Part shown: one piece after another, positions 7,818-14,815 of the stretch
Position numbering within the stretch: the first letter of the stretch is position 1
How the letters are laid out: each line of letters starts with the position of its first letter
NCBI GenBank assembly: GCA_023391635.1
Contig: JAEWAQ010000045.1
Span: 1 to 21,923, forward strand
DNA: 21,923 bases
Direction of reading: 5' to 3'
Origin: Bacillota bacterium
GTDB lineage: Bacteria; Bacillota; Bacilli; Paenibacillales; Paenibacillaceae
Made by a program: the position numbers and the translations under genes
The notes under the pieces: model-generated
The model's input: the letters and a program-made list of their open reading frames with translations, nothing else
What the model was told of the DNA's origin: nothing
Database searches by the model: none

Positions 7818-9608
7818 TTAACCGTACAGCGGTCCGAAGTTCTGACATGCCCGGTAATCCGCGCCTTCCGGGTCGTTCGTGCCGAACAGGCCCCACGCCC
7901 GCGGACGGAAGATGCGCTCCTCCGCCACGTTGTGCATATGCACCGGAATGCGCAGCATCGAAGCGAGCGTGATCAGGTCGGCGCCGATATGTCCGTAACT
8001 GATCGAGCCGTGGTTCGCGCCCCAGTTGTCCATCACGTCGTATACAGTGCGGAACGCGCCGCTTCCCGTCAGGACCGGAGCGAACCAGGTCGTCGGCCAA
8101 GTGGAGTCAGTCCGCTTGTCGAGCGTGTCGTGCACGTCAGCCGGCAGATCGACGGAATAACCTTCGGCGATTTGCAGCACCGGGCCGATTCCCTTCACGA
8201 GGTTGAGCCGGGACATCGTCATCGGCATGCCGCCGCGCGTCAGGAAGTCGGACGAATACCCGCCCCCGCGGAAATATTCCAGGTTCGCCGGGCGCCACGA
8301 AGTCGCGTCCAGACACTTCTGCGCTTCATCTTGCGAAATTTCCCAAAACGGCTTCATCGCGGGCTTGCCGTCTTTCTGTTGTTCTCCCGTGCCATCCAGC
8401 GTGGCGGAACCGGAGTTGATCAAGTGCAGGATGCCGCCCGCCGCCGCTCCTGAAAGCGTATGCCCCGTCACACGCTTCACCGAGTCCGGGCTCCAGTATG
8501 TGCGGACGTCCGCGAAAATTTGTGCCGTATTCGTGAGCAGATAGCCCAGCAGCATGACGACGCCGTTCAAGCTGTCGTTCTCGGTCGCCACCAGATAGGG
8601 AGCACGGATGCCGTTCCAGTCGAAGGACGAGTTCAGCATCGCTTCGAGGAAGTCCCCGTTCGGGAAATGGTCCGTCCACTGCCGCTGCCCTTGGAAGCCG
8701 GACACGACGGCGTTATGCCCGAGCGCTTCTTCTCCAAAACCGAGTTCGGCCAGACGCGGGTTGCCGACCATCAGATCGCGCGTGATCATCGTCATCTTGA
8801 CGACCGTTTCCCATTCCTTATCCTTGCGTTCACGCGACGATTGCGCCTGCGGCGGATTGTTGTCCGGTCCTTCCTTGCAATTCTCCTTGACCCAAGCGAG
8901 CGCGCGTTCGAACTCCTCGGGATCGTAGATCTCTTCATCGATACGACGGATGAATTCGGACATGTCGATATATTCGTTGCGCATGCCCAGATAATCCTGG
9001 AACAGCGAGTCGTTCACGACGGAGCCGGCGATGCCCATCGATACCGAGCCCATCGACAGATAGGAACGGCCGCGCATCAGCGCGACGGCCAAACCCGCTT
9101 TCGCGAAGGCGAGCAGCTTGCCCTTCACGTCGTCCGGCACATTCAGGTCGCCAGCATCCTGCACTTGCTCCCCGTAGATGCCGAACGCCGGCAAGCCCTT
9201 CTGCGCATAACCGGACAGCACCGCAGCGAGATATACCGCGCCGGGACGCTCCGTACCGTTAAAGCCCCATACCGCCTTCGGAATCGTCGGATCCGCGTCC
9301 ATCGTCTCCGTGCCGTAGCACCAGCAAGGCGTCACGGTAATCGATACCCCTACGCCAGCTTTCGCGAACTTGTCGGCGCAAGCAGCCGCTTCCGCCACGC
9401 CGCCGATGCAAGTGTCGGCAATGACGCATTCGACCGCCGAGCCGTCGGGATAACGCAGATTGTCCGACAGCAGCTTCGCCGTCGCCTTTGCCATGTTCAT
9501 CGTCTGATCTTCCAGCGATTCCCTTACGCCCTTGCGGCGCCCGTCAATAGTCGGCCGAATTCCGATCTTCGGAAATCCGCCCAGCCAACGCATTCCTGTA
9601 TCCGCCAT
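7818..9608 (-). CDS. fucI: L-fucose isomerase
   Basis: Converts L-fucose to L-fuculose, the first committed step; a cytoplasmic, manganese-dependent oligomer in known members. At 596 residues it is full length and closely follows E. coli FucI: PKIGIRPTIDGRRKGVRESL, ITVTPCWCYGTETMD, and KAVWGFNGTERPGAVYLAAV. The metal ligands are visible as Glu in ATENDSLNG (about 343), Asp in FADVRTYW (about 368) and His in SYGHIGAD (about 538), matching E337, D361 and H528. GAGGAGG sits 10 bases before the ATG. It is the first gene of the minus-strand fuc operon, with a promoter and two operators directly upstream, and is separated from the next gene by an unusually long gap. D-arabinose is a common alternative substrate of the family. 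Confidence 0.97.
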   Translation of the reverse strand: MADTGMRWLGGFPKIGIRPTIDGRRKGVRESLEDQTMNMAKATAKLLSDNLRYPDGSAVECVIADTCIGGVAEAAACADKFAKAGVGVSITVTPCWCYGTETMDADPTIPKAVWGFNGTERPGAVYLAAVLSGYAQKGLPAFGIYGEQVQDAGDLNVPDDVKGKLLAFAKAGLAVALMRGRSYLSMGSVSMGIAGSVVNDSLFQDYLGMRNEYIDMSEFIRRIDEEIYDPEEFERALAWVKENCKEGPDNNPPQAQSSRERKDKEWETVVKMTMITRDLMVGNPRLAELGFGEEALGHNAVVSGFQGQRQWTDHFPNGDFLEAMLNSSFDWNGIRAPYLVATENDSLNGVVMLLGYLLTNTAQIFADVRTYWSPDSVKRVTGHTLSGAAAGGILHLINSGSATLDGTGEQQKDGKPAMKPFWEISQDEAQKCLDATSWRPANLEYFRGGGYSSDFLTRGGMPMTMSRLNLVKGIGPVLQIAEGYSVDLPADVHDTLDKRTDSTWPTTWFAPVLTGSGAFRTVYDVMDNWGANHGSISYGHIGADLITLASMLRIPVHMHNVAEERIFRPRAWGLFGTNDPEGADYRACQNFGPLYG

Positions 9609-9631
9609 TGTGTCGCATCCTCCTCGCGCCC

Positions 9632-9645
9632 TGTAAGCGCTTGAA
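9632..9645. promoter_or_regulatory. cre-like catabolite repression site
   Basis: On the minus strand TTCAAGCGCTTACA matches 12 of 14 positions of the Bacillus cre consensus, with the central AAGCGCTT palindrome intact. It lies in the fuc leader, just downstream of the predicted start of transcription and before the fucI ribosome binding site. CcpA would act there as a block when preferred sugars are present. This is inferred from sequence only. Confidence 0.55.
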
Positions 9646-9661
9646 ATGTTACCGATAACTC
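9646..9661. promoter_or_regulatory. Probable operator for the LacI-family regulator
   Basis: ATGTTACCGATAACTC carries the near-perfect palindrome GTTACCGATAAC, GTTA-N4-TAAC with a central CG. This resembles operators of LacI-family proteins such as the E. coli GntR box ATGTTA-N4-TAACAT. It sits over the predicted fuc transcription start, about 90 bases from the divergent LacI-family gene. Repression of the fuc operon, relieved by fucose or a derivative, is the simplest reading. Confidence 0.6.
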
Positions 9662-9662
9662 T

Positions 9663-9691
9663 AACCTATCAAGATTAAGTATTGCTGTCAA
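9663..9691 (-). promoter_or_regulatory. Probable promoter of the fuc operon
   Basis: A perfect -35 TTGACA (9686-9691, minus strand) is followed 17 bases later by a weak -10, TAGGTT (9663-9668). Transcription would start near 9656, inside the GTTA-N4-TAAC operator. The -10 match is poor (3 of 6), so the exact box is uncertain. Confidence 0.5.
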
Positions 9692-9710
9692 TCCCCAACT
9701 TCGATAAGAT
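9682..9710 (+). promoter_or_regulatory. Probable promoter of the LacI-family regulator
   Basis: TTGCTG (9682-9687), a 17-base spacer and TAAGAT (9705-9710) face the LacI-family gene. Its -35 overlaps the -35 of the divergent fuc promoter on the other strand, so the two promoters probably compete for polymerase. Confidence 0.45.
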
Positions 9711-9747
9711 TGAAAATAGCGAATTGACAAGAAGGAGTTTGCTGACC

Positions 9748-10767
9748 ATGGTGACCATCTACGACATTGCCGCTCGGGCGAACGTCTCCGCGATGACGGT
9801 GTCGAGAGTTATCAATAACACGGGAAAAATCAGCGACAAAACGCGAGCGAAGGTCAAGCGGGTCATGGAAGAAATGAACTACGTGCCGAACCAGACGGCG
9901 CGCAGTCTCGTGCTGCAAGAGACGCGCAACCTTTTCCTGTTGATCGCGGACATTACGAACCCGTTCTATACGACACTGGCCCGCGGCGCCGAAGACGCCG
10001 CTTCGAAGAACGGCTATCGGCTGCTGTTCGGCAATAGCGACGAGAGCTTGGACAAGGAGAACGAATACATCCGCACCATTCTGACCACGCGCGTAGACGG
10101 CGCGCTCGTGGCGCCTTCGGGCGATGCGTCGCTGCAAAATCTGGAGATGTTGGCGAGACACGGCACGCCATTCGTGCTGCTCGACCGCGAGGTGCCCGGC
10201 ATCGATTGCGACGTCGTGCTGGGCGACAGCAAGGAAGGCGCGCGCCGCTTGGTGGAGCATCTGGCCGGACAAGGGCATCGCCGGATCGCGATGATCAACG
10301 GCGCATCCTCCGTGTCCAGCGCGAGGATGCGTCTGCAGGGATACCTGGAAGCGATGAAATGGCACGATTTGCCGTTTCGCGAGGACTACGTGCATGAGAC
10401 GAGCTTTGGGCCTCGCGCCGACTTGCCGGGCATCGAGCGCTGGCTGGATGTCATGGATGAGCTGCCCACGGCGGTCATGGCTGGCAACAACGTGCTCGCG
10501 ATCGAAATGGTGCGCGTGCTGCGCAGACGCGGCATTGCCGTACCGGAGCAAGTGTCGCTTGTCTGCTTCGACGATCTGGGGCCGTACGCGGAATTCGATC
10601 CGTTCCTGACCGTCATCGCGCAGCAAGCATATCAGTTTGGCTACCTCGGCACGCAGATGCTCATCGAACGCATCCAGGAGCGGGAGACCGCCGGCCCCTG
10701 GAAGAAGATCGTGCTACCTGCCGAATTGATCGTCCGCCGCTCCGTGGCGGATCTCCGACGTCGATAG
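9748..10767 (+). CDS. LacI-family transcriptional regulator, probable fuc operon repressor
   Basis: A 339-residue repressor of the LacI/GalR family. The N-terminal helix-turn-helix and hinge are textbook: VTIYDIAARANVSAMTVSRV near residues 2-21, then the hinge helix motif NYVPNQTARSLV. A periplasmic-binding-protein-like effector domain follows, with FLLIADITNPFYTTLARGAE, VLLDREVPGIDCDVV and VSLVCFDDLGPY. The start at ATG 9748 is chosen because AAGGAG lies about 10 bases upstream and the helix-turn-helix starts at residue 2, as usual; the frame remains open further upstream without meaning. It is divergent from fucI and faces a palindromic operator, so the fuc operon is the expected target. 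The effector cannot be read from sequence. Confidence 0.93.
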   Translation: MVTIYDIAARANVSAMTVSRVINNTGKISDKTRAKVKRVMEEMNYVPNQTARSLVLQETRNLFLLIADITNPFYTTLARGAEDAASKNGYRLLFGNSDESLDKENEYIRTILTTRVDGALVAPSGDASLQNLEMLARHGTPFVLLDREVPGIDCDVVLGDSKEGARRLVEHLAGQGHRRIAMINGASSVSSARMRLQGYLEAMKWHDLPFREDYVHETSFGPRADLPGIERWLDVMDELPTAVMAGNNVLAIEMVRVLRRRGIAVPEQVSLVCFDDLGPYAEFDPFLTVIAQQAYQFGYLGTQMLIERIQERETAGPWKKIVLPAELIVRRSVADLRRR

Positions 10768-10805
10768 TAATATATTCGCCGCAGCACCGCATACCCGCCG
10801 CGCAT

Positions 10806-10924
10806 GGTGCTGTCCGCACCATATGAGCAGCTTCGACGGAGATCGCGGCGGTTTTGGTGCTGTCCGCACCATGGGAGCAGCTTCGACGGGGATCGCGGCG
10901 GTTTTGGTGCTGTCCGCACCAAAA
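10806..10924. repeat. Exact-period 50-base tandem repeats, each with a GGTGC/GCACC hairpin
   Basis: Units start at 10806, 10856 and 10906. The first two are full 50-base copies differing at only three positions; the third keeps GGTGCTGTCCGCACC and then diverges. Each unit opens with a GGTGC-TGTCC-GCACC hairpin. Flanking bases lengthen it: ATGGTGC/GCACCAT in copy 1, TGGTGC/GCACCA in copy 2, and TTTTGGTGC/GCACCAAAA in copy 3. The remainder of each unit (GAGCAGCTTCGACGG, then GATCGCGGCGGTTTT) has no clear fold. They lie between the LacI-family gene and the convergent LtaS-like gene, so they could help end either transcript. Confidence 0.85.
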
Positions 10925-10975
10925 CTGCCCTTCCACCGGTTCCGCCTGCAAGGGCTCTAACCAATGGAAGGGCAG
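10925..10975 (-). terminator. Long-stem terminator of the LtaS-like gene
   Basis: Arms at 10925-10941 and 10959-10975 form a 17-base stem with a 17-base loop. In the minus-strand RNA every position pairs (CUGCCCUUCCAUUGGUU with AACCGGUGGAAGGGCAG, two G-U wobbles). On the plus strand these two positions would be A-C mismatches, so the stem favours the minus-strand transcript. It is followed by UUUUGG and lies 28 bases past the stop of the LtaS-like gene. Confidence 0.7.
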
Positions 10976-11003
10976 CGCCACACAATCGCGTCGATCCCTC
11001 GTC

Positions 11004-12905
11004 CTACCGCATCGGCAGCGACTCCACATAGGCATCCGACAGCTTCATCAGCTTCAGCACGTAGTCGTAATCACCGCGGTAAGCGCTGAAATCGGGAACC
11101 GGCTCCATCGTGTCCAGCGACCAGGCCATGCCGTCCTCGAACGACTTGCCCGGCACGAACATGATATCGTTGTTGAAGAACGAACCTGTCGGCATGTAAT
11201 AGCGCATCCCGAACACGTTCGCATGAGTATTCAACAGGTCGTGCCCGAACGCGACGTAATCTTCGTCCTTGAGCGAGATGCCGAGCAAATTCGCGATCGT
11301 CGGCATGATATCCACTTGGCCGCCCACCGTCTGGATTACCTGCCGCGGCGCATCGCCGGGGACGCGGATAATGAGCGGAATGTTGAACCGGGAAATCCGT
11401 TCATGGTACGTGATGCCCAATTTCTCGCTCAAATCAGCCGGATCGTTATCCTGGGGCTGCAGACCGAAATGATCGCCGTAAATGACAAGCATTGTGTCAT
11501 TGTACAAATCGTTCTCCTTCAACATCTTGATCAGCTCGCCGATCGCATAATCGGTATAATGAACGGCCTCCAAATAATCACCCAACTGCGTACCCGCGAT
11601 CTCTTCAGGCAAAGTCAGCCACTGCTTGTCCTCCGGAATTTTGAACGGATGATGGCTGGAAGCGGTAATCATCTGCATATAGAACGGCTTGTTCTCCTGC
11701 TTCAGCTCCGCCATCCGCTTGACCGCCGTTTTGTACAGTTGCTCGTCCGAAGCTCCGAATCCGTTGAAGTTGTCATTTTCAAATGACGGCCTGTCGAAAT
11801 ATTTGTCGAATCCAAGCGCCGGATACAGCTTGTTCCGATCCCAGAACGTCACGTCGTTCACGTGGAACGTCTCCGCCGCGTATCCGCCGCGCGTCTCCAA
11901 CAGCTTCGGCAGGCTCGGAAGATCGCGGTCGCCATACCCTGTCGACATGGCCACTTTGGCTGTCGGGTAGATCGACGTGTTGGACATGAATTCGGCGTCG
12001 GACGTATTGCCTTGCCCGATCTGCTGGAAGAAGTGCGGGAAATAATAGCCGTTGTCCGCGAGTTCGTTCAAGATCGGCGTCACAAGCTGGTCTCCGACTT
12101 TCAGGTGAATCGGGAAATTTTGGAACGCCTCCAACTGGATCACGATCACGTTCTTGCCCGCCATCTTGCCGAAACCGGCAGGATCCTTCGTATTCGCACG
12201 AACGTTCGGATTGGACGCGATCAAGTCGGACAATTGCTCGGACCAGCCGACCGTTCCCCCTCCCTTGACTTCTATTGCCGGCTTGCTTCTATTCATGGCA
12301 GCGGACACCTGGTAGTTGAAAAAACCGACTTCTTCCGCCTGCGCCAATTCGTTCTCGATCGATGCCGCGTTTCGGATATACGACTGGGAGACGAGCAGGC
12401 CGGCAATCGCGGCCAGAATCGTGCCCAGCCGCCAAGCTTTGTCGAATGAACGGCGTACCGTCTCGCCAACCGCCGCCCGCAATCCGCGAATTCGCCATGC
12501 CAGCCAACCGAGCGCAAGGACCGCCACATCCGCGAAGAACCAGTAATCCTTCGGCTCGATAGCCGCATTCACGCTGTCTTTCACGCCGCCGACCTGGTGC
12601 AATTCATTCAGCGCCGAATAAGTCGGAATCGTGCTGAAATAGTTAAAGTAGACAACGGACGCGAAAAAGAGAAAGGATACGATGAGGTTCAGCGTCCATC
12701 GCACATACTTCCTCGCACGAATGGGCGATATCGCCTCGAACAGGCCGACGAAAGCGACGATCGAAGCAAGGTCCGCCACCACCTGGCTCCACGCAATCCG
12801 ATTGAACAGATACTCACGAAACAGCAGCGATTTCAGAAACAACAGCACGACTATGATGAGAAAAGGCTGAACCGGCTTCAGCCAGAATAAACGATTGGAG
12901 AACAA
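11004..12905 (-). CDS. LtaS-like membrane sulfatase-fold enzyme (lipoteichoic acid synthase family)
   Basis: A 633-residue polytopic enzyme of the alkaline-phosphatase superfamily; known members move glycerol phosphate from phosphatidylglycerol to build lipoteichoic acid on the outer membrane face. Five hydrophobic segments fill residues 10-175, followed by the extracellular catalytic domain. Active-site residues are visible at almost the same positions as in S. aureus LtaS: Glu in QLEAFQ (about 257), the nucleophile Thr in NTSDAEF (about 300), His in ASSHHPF, and Asp-His in YGDHFG (about 478). The start is TTG at 12905, with AAAGGCGGG eight bases upstream. A promoter with three Pho-type hexamers precedes it. 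It could be a main synthase, a primase or a stress paralogue like B. subtilis YfnI, YqgS or YvgJ; sequence does not decide. Confidence 0.92.
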   Translation of the reverse strand: MFSNRLFWLKPVQPFLIIVVLLFLKSLLFREYLFNRIAWSQVVADLASIVAFVGLFEAISPIRARKYVRWTLNLIVSFLFFASVVYFNYFSTIPTYSALNELHQVGGVKDSVNAAIEPKDYWFFADVAVLALGWLAWRIRGLRAAVGETVRRSFDKAWRLGTILAAIAGLLVSQSYIRNAASIENELAQAEEVGFFNYQVSAAMNRSKPAIEVKGGGTVGWSEQLSDLIASNPNVRANTKDPAGFGKMAGKNVIVIQLEAFQNFPIHLKVGDQLVTPILNELADNGYYFPHFFQQIGQGNTSDAEFMSNTSIYPTAKVAMSTGYGDRDLPSLPKLLETRGGYAAETFHVNDVTFWDRNKLYPALGFDKYFDRPSFENDNFNGFGASDEQLYKTAVKRMAELKQENKPFYMQMITASSHHPFKIPEDKQWLTLPEEIAGTQLGDYLEAVHYTDYAIGELIKMLKENDLYNDTMLVIYGDHFGLQPQDNDPADLSEKLGITYHERISRFNIPLIIRVPGDAPRQVIQTVGGQVDIMPTIANLLGISLKDEDYVAFGHDLLNTHANVFGMRYYMPTGSFFNNDIMFVPGKSFEDGMAWSLDTMEPVPDFSAYRGDYDYVLKLMKLSDAYVESLPMR

Positions 12906-12919
12906 AATATAGTCCCGCC

Positions 12920-12959
12920 TTTGTACGCAAATGTAAAATGCCTGTAAACTTTATGTTAA
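12920..12959 (-). promoter_or_regulatory. Promoter with a probable PhoP box before the LtaS-like gene
   Basis: On the minus strand the hexamers TTAACA (12954-12959), TTTACA (12943-12948) and TTTACA (12932-12937) recur at exactly 11 bases. This is the direct-repeat geometry of Bacillus PhoP boxes (TTWACA with about five bases between). A usable -10, TACAAA (12920-12925), lies 17 bases from the middle hexamer, which doubles as a -35. The repeats would sit roughly at -19 to -46. Phosphate control of the gene is an inference. Confidence 0.55.
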
Positions 12960-13008
12960 CACGTTAGGGGTTCATGGATCAAAACCGAATATTGGATACG
13001 GCAAACGA

Positions 13009-13039
13009 ACACCCGCGTATCCGAACGATACGCGGGTGT
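13009..13039. terminator. Perfect 13-base hairpin, probable terminator
   Basis: ACACCCGCGTATC (13009-13021), loop CGAAC, GATACGCGGGTGT (13027-13039) is a perfect 13-base inverted repeat. It lies 130 bases past the stop of the small minus-strand gene and upstream of the LtaS-like gene, where it would separate the two units. The U-tract on the minus strand is poor (TCGTTTGCC), so it may act as an mRNA-stabilising or factor-assisted end rather than a strong intrinsic terminator. Confidence 0.55.
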
Positions 13040-13104
13040 CGATGTGAAATATAGATGAATGCTTATTCTAATTATTAGCTGCACCGCAAGCGCAACGCAA
13101 CTGA

Positions 13105-13209
13105 ATCGTCGGTCAGGTCTGCGTGCCGATAGGCGCTGTCGCCATTCTTTGGACTACGCGGTCATCGTTCAGGTCAGCATGCCGAACTTGCGGAGCTGCC
13201 GCCATTGCC
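13105..13209. repeat. Imperfect direct duplication of the tail of the small conserved gene
   Basis: About 13105-13149 and 13164-13209 align over some 40 bases (GGTCAGGTCTGCGTGCCGA versus GTTCAGGTCAGCATGCCGA, then GTCGCCATT versus GCCGCCATT). The second copy encodes the C-terminus of the small gene ending at 13169; the first lies just beyond its stop. It looks like an old local duplication now drifting. Nothing else is seen in 13040-13168. Confidence 0.45.
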
Positions 13210-13474
13210 GCTCCCGCAGCAGAATTTCCCGCTGCTTCGGTCCGATGAGATCAAAGTGAGGATATGGCTGGCGGCGATGGATATATTTTGGATTCAGGCC
13301 GTTCTCCAGACACCACTCTTGCAGCCGGGGCAGGTCCGCACACCCGACTTTGGTCACCGTCCGGCAGTCCGGAAACCGCGGTTCATACCAATAATGAGTC
13401 AGATAGGCGATCTCCCCGCCGGCTACTTGGCGCTTCCAATGCTCCAGTTCGCTTCTGTCGATGCCGAACGCCAT
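13169..13474 (-). CDS. Small conserved protein of unknown function
   Basis: About 101 residues, starting at ATG 13474 with GGAAGG about 12 bases upstream. The frame is open well upstream, but that part overlaps the acetyltransferase gene. It is mostly soluble, with the notable blocks GEIAYLTHYWYEPRFPDC, TVTKVGCADL and YIHRRQPYPHFDLIGPKQREILL. It has the feel of a widespread Bacillota orphan family (I recall similar short proteins in Bacillus), but I know no established function. The conserved Cys, His, Tyr and Asp residues could form an active or binding site. It starts 26 bases after the acetyltransferase stop, so the two are probably co-transcribed. Confidence 0.75.
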   Translation of the reverse strand: MAFGIDRSELEHWKRQVAGGEIAYLTHYWYEPRFPDCRTVTKVGCADLPRLQEWCLENGLNPKYIHRRQPYPHFDLIGPKQREILLRERQWRQLRKFGMLT

Positions 13475-13500
13475 GACGGTGATCGCCTTCCTCTCCGACT

Positions 13501-14658
13501 TTAGATATAGCCCAATCCAACCGGATACGGCAACGGCGCCGGGAATAGGCCGCGGAATGACTCGGCCCCCTTCGGCCATGACAGCATTCCCCCGTCCGCG
13601 TCGACGCAATCGAAAATCAGCCGTACGAGTTCGGCGTCCGTTAGCGCGACCGGCGAGTCGTTCTCCCTGCCGAGCAGCCAACTGCCGTCATCGCTCCGCG
13701 ACAATCGGAGACTCTGGGCGCTTCCGGCTTGTCGTCTGTCCAACCAAGGGCGCAGCTGGTCGAGCAGCGCATCGCCGTCCACGACCTTGATCGTTCCGGA
13801 TGACGGACCTTCCTGGGCAGGCAGCCCGAACCCGGACAGTCTATCGTCCAATTCCCGCTCATGCCAAGGCACGTGGAAATCCAATTCGGTCATGCGATAG
13901 CGGATGACCGCTTCAGCCGCAAGCCGAGCCACGATCGCGGGGTTGCCCGCTTGCTCAATGACTTGTCCGCGCTTCTGCGGATCGCGCGGCACGCCGACGA
14001 CCGCGAAAGCCGCCACCTCGCCGTTCGACTCCGCGACCAATACCCGATGATTCTTCTTCACGCAGCTGGCGAATGCTTCCGCCTTGATCAGGGCGGATAA
14101 TTCACGAACGCTAAAATCATAGGCTACGTCCCTGATACTGGCAACTTGATGCAAAGTGAACAGATCGGCGGGCGCCATCTCCCGAAGCTGCGCGGCATCG
14201 CCGCCCGGCGCTGCAGCGATCGCTTCCGCCGCCGTCCGGTCGATGCCGTATCGACGTACGCGCCCGAACGGCATGCAGCCCGTCCGCGTATACAGCGACC
14301 TGCCTCCGGATACGAGCAATAGGGAAGCGCCGGCTTGCCGGATGTGGCGATAGATCTCCTCCAGTATTTCGCTGGCGATGCCCTGCCCTCTCGCCTCGGA
14401 CGCCGTGCATACCGATCCGAGCGAGAATACTTGAAGCCGCGCGTCGCCAACCCTGAGGACCCAGGGGACGAGTCCCATGAACGCAAGCAACTTACCGTCT
14501 TCTTGAAAAGCGCCGTACGAATGATGATCTTCCGCTTCCGAGAATATAAATGGAAATGCGTCCCCCATCGAAGGCTGTTCGGCATCGCGGAACGTCTCGT
14601 CCGATAGCCTGATTGCCTCTTGCAACTCTCTGTTTGTAATTCTGCGTACGATTGCCAC
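13501..14658 (-). CDS. GNAT-family N-acetyltransferase with long C-terminal region
   Basis: An acetyl-CoA-dependent acetyltransferase of about 385 residues. The N-terminal GNAT domain contains motif A, with VFSLGSVCTASEARGQGIAS (R90-GQGIA binds the CoA pyrophosphate), then EIYRHIRQAGASLLLVSGG and a motif-B-like LYTRTGCMPFG. The length, about twice one GNAT domain, and the second half (AFAVVGVPRDPQKRG, then EAVIRYRMTELDFHVPWHE) suggest a second degenerate GNAT-like module, as in Eis-like proteins; this is inference. GTG 14658 is chosen because GGAGG lies exactly 10 bases upstream; an ATG at 14679 is in frame but has a weaker site. The substrate is unknown. A perfect palindrome lies upstream. 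Confidence 0.85.
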   Translation of the reverse strand: MAIVRRITNRELQEAIRLSDETFRDAEQPSMGDAFPFIFSEAEDHHSYGAFQEDGKLLAFMGLVPWVLRVGDARLQVFSLGSVCTASEARGQGIASEILEEIYRHIRQAGASLLLVSGGRSLYTRTGCMPFGRVRRYGIDRTAAEAIAAAPGGDAAQLREMAPADLFTLHQVASIRDVAYDFSVRELSALIKAEAFASCVKKNHRVLVAESNGEVAAFAVVGVPRDPQKRGQVIEQAGNPAIVARLAAEAVIRYRMTELDFHVPWHERELDDRLSGFGLPAQEGPSSGTIKVVDGDALLDQLRPWLDRRQAGSAQSLRLSRSDDGSWLLGRENDSPVALTDAELVRLIFDCVDADGGMLSWPKGAESFRGLFPAPLPYPVGLGYI

Positions 14659-14740
14659 TTGTCTCGGACCTCCAGCCATTTTCCGAATCGATGCTCCCAT
14701 CGTACCACAATCCGCCGGCGACATCACTCCAATCACACGC

Positions 14741-14757
14741 CATATTGGCCCAATATG
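14741..14757. promoter_or_regulatory. Perfect 17-base palindrome upstream of the GNAT gene, candidate operator
   Basis: CATATTGG-C-CCAATATG is a perfect inverted repeat with a one-base centre, 83 bases before the GTG start. A possible promoter (TTGCAT, 17 bases, TGTGAT) would place it in the spacer region. A dimeric repressor site is likely, but no matching regulator is in the window. Confidence 0.4.
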
Positions 14758-14764
14758 CAACAAA

Positions 14765-14786
14765 ACACCTGGGATTACCCAGGTGT
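14765..14786 (-). terminator. Terminator of the siderophore uptake operon
   Basis: ACACCTGGG (14765-14773), loop ATTA, CCCAGGTGT (14778-14786) is a perfect 9-base stem. On the minus strand it runs into TTTTGTTG, 30 bases after the ATPase stop. Shape and place both fit an intrinsic terminator. Confidence 0.8.
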
Positions 14787-14815
14787 CGCGCGATCTTTCC
14801 TGAAATATAGGAGGA

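Noticed and set aside
8460..9644. 394-codon open frame on the plus strand
   Set aside because: Antisense to fucI. The fucI protein is full length and highly family-like, and this frame has no ribosome binding site or recognisable domain.
10806..10924. CRISPR array
   Set aside because: The repeats are contiguous 50-base units without unique spacers, and there are no cas genes.
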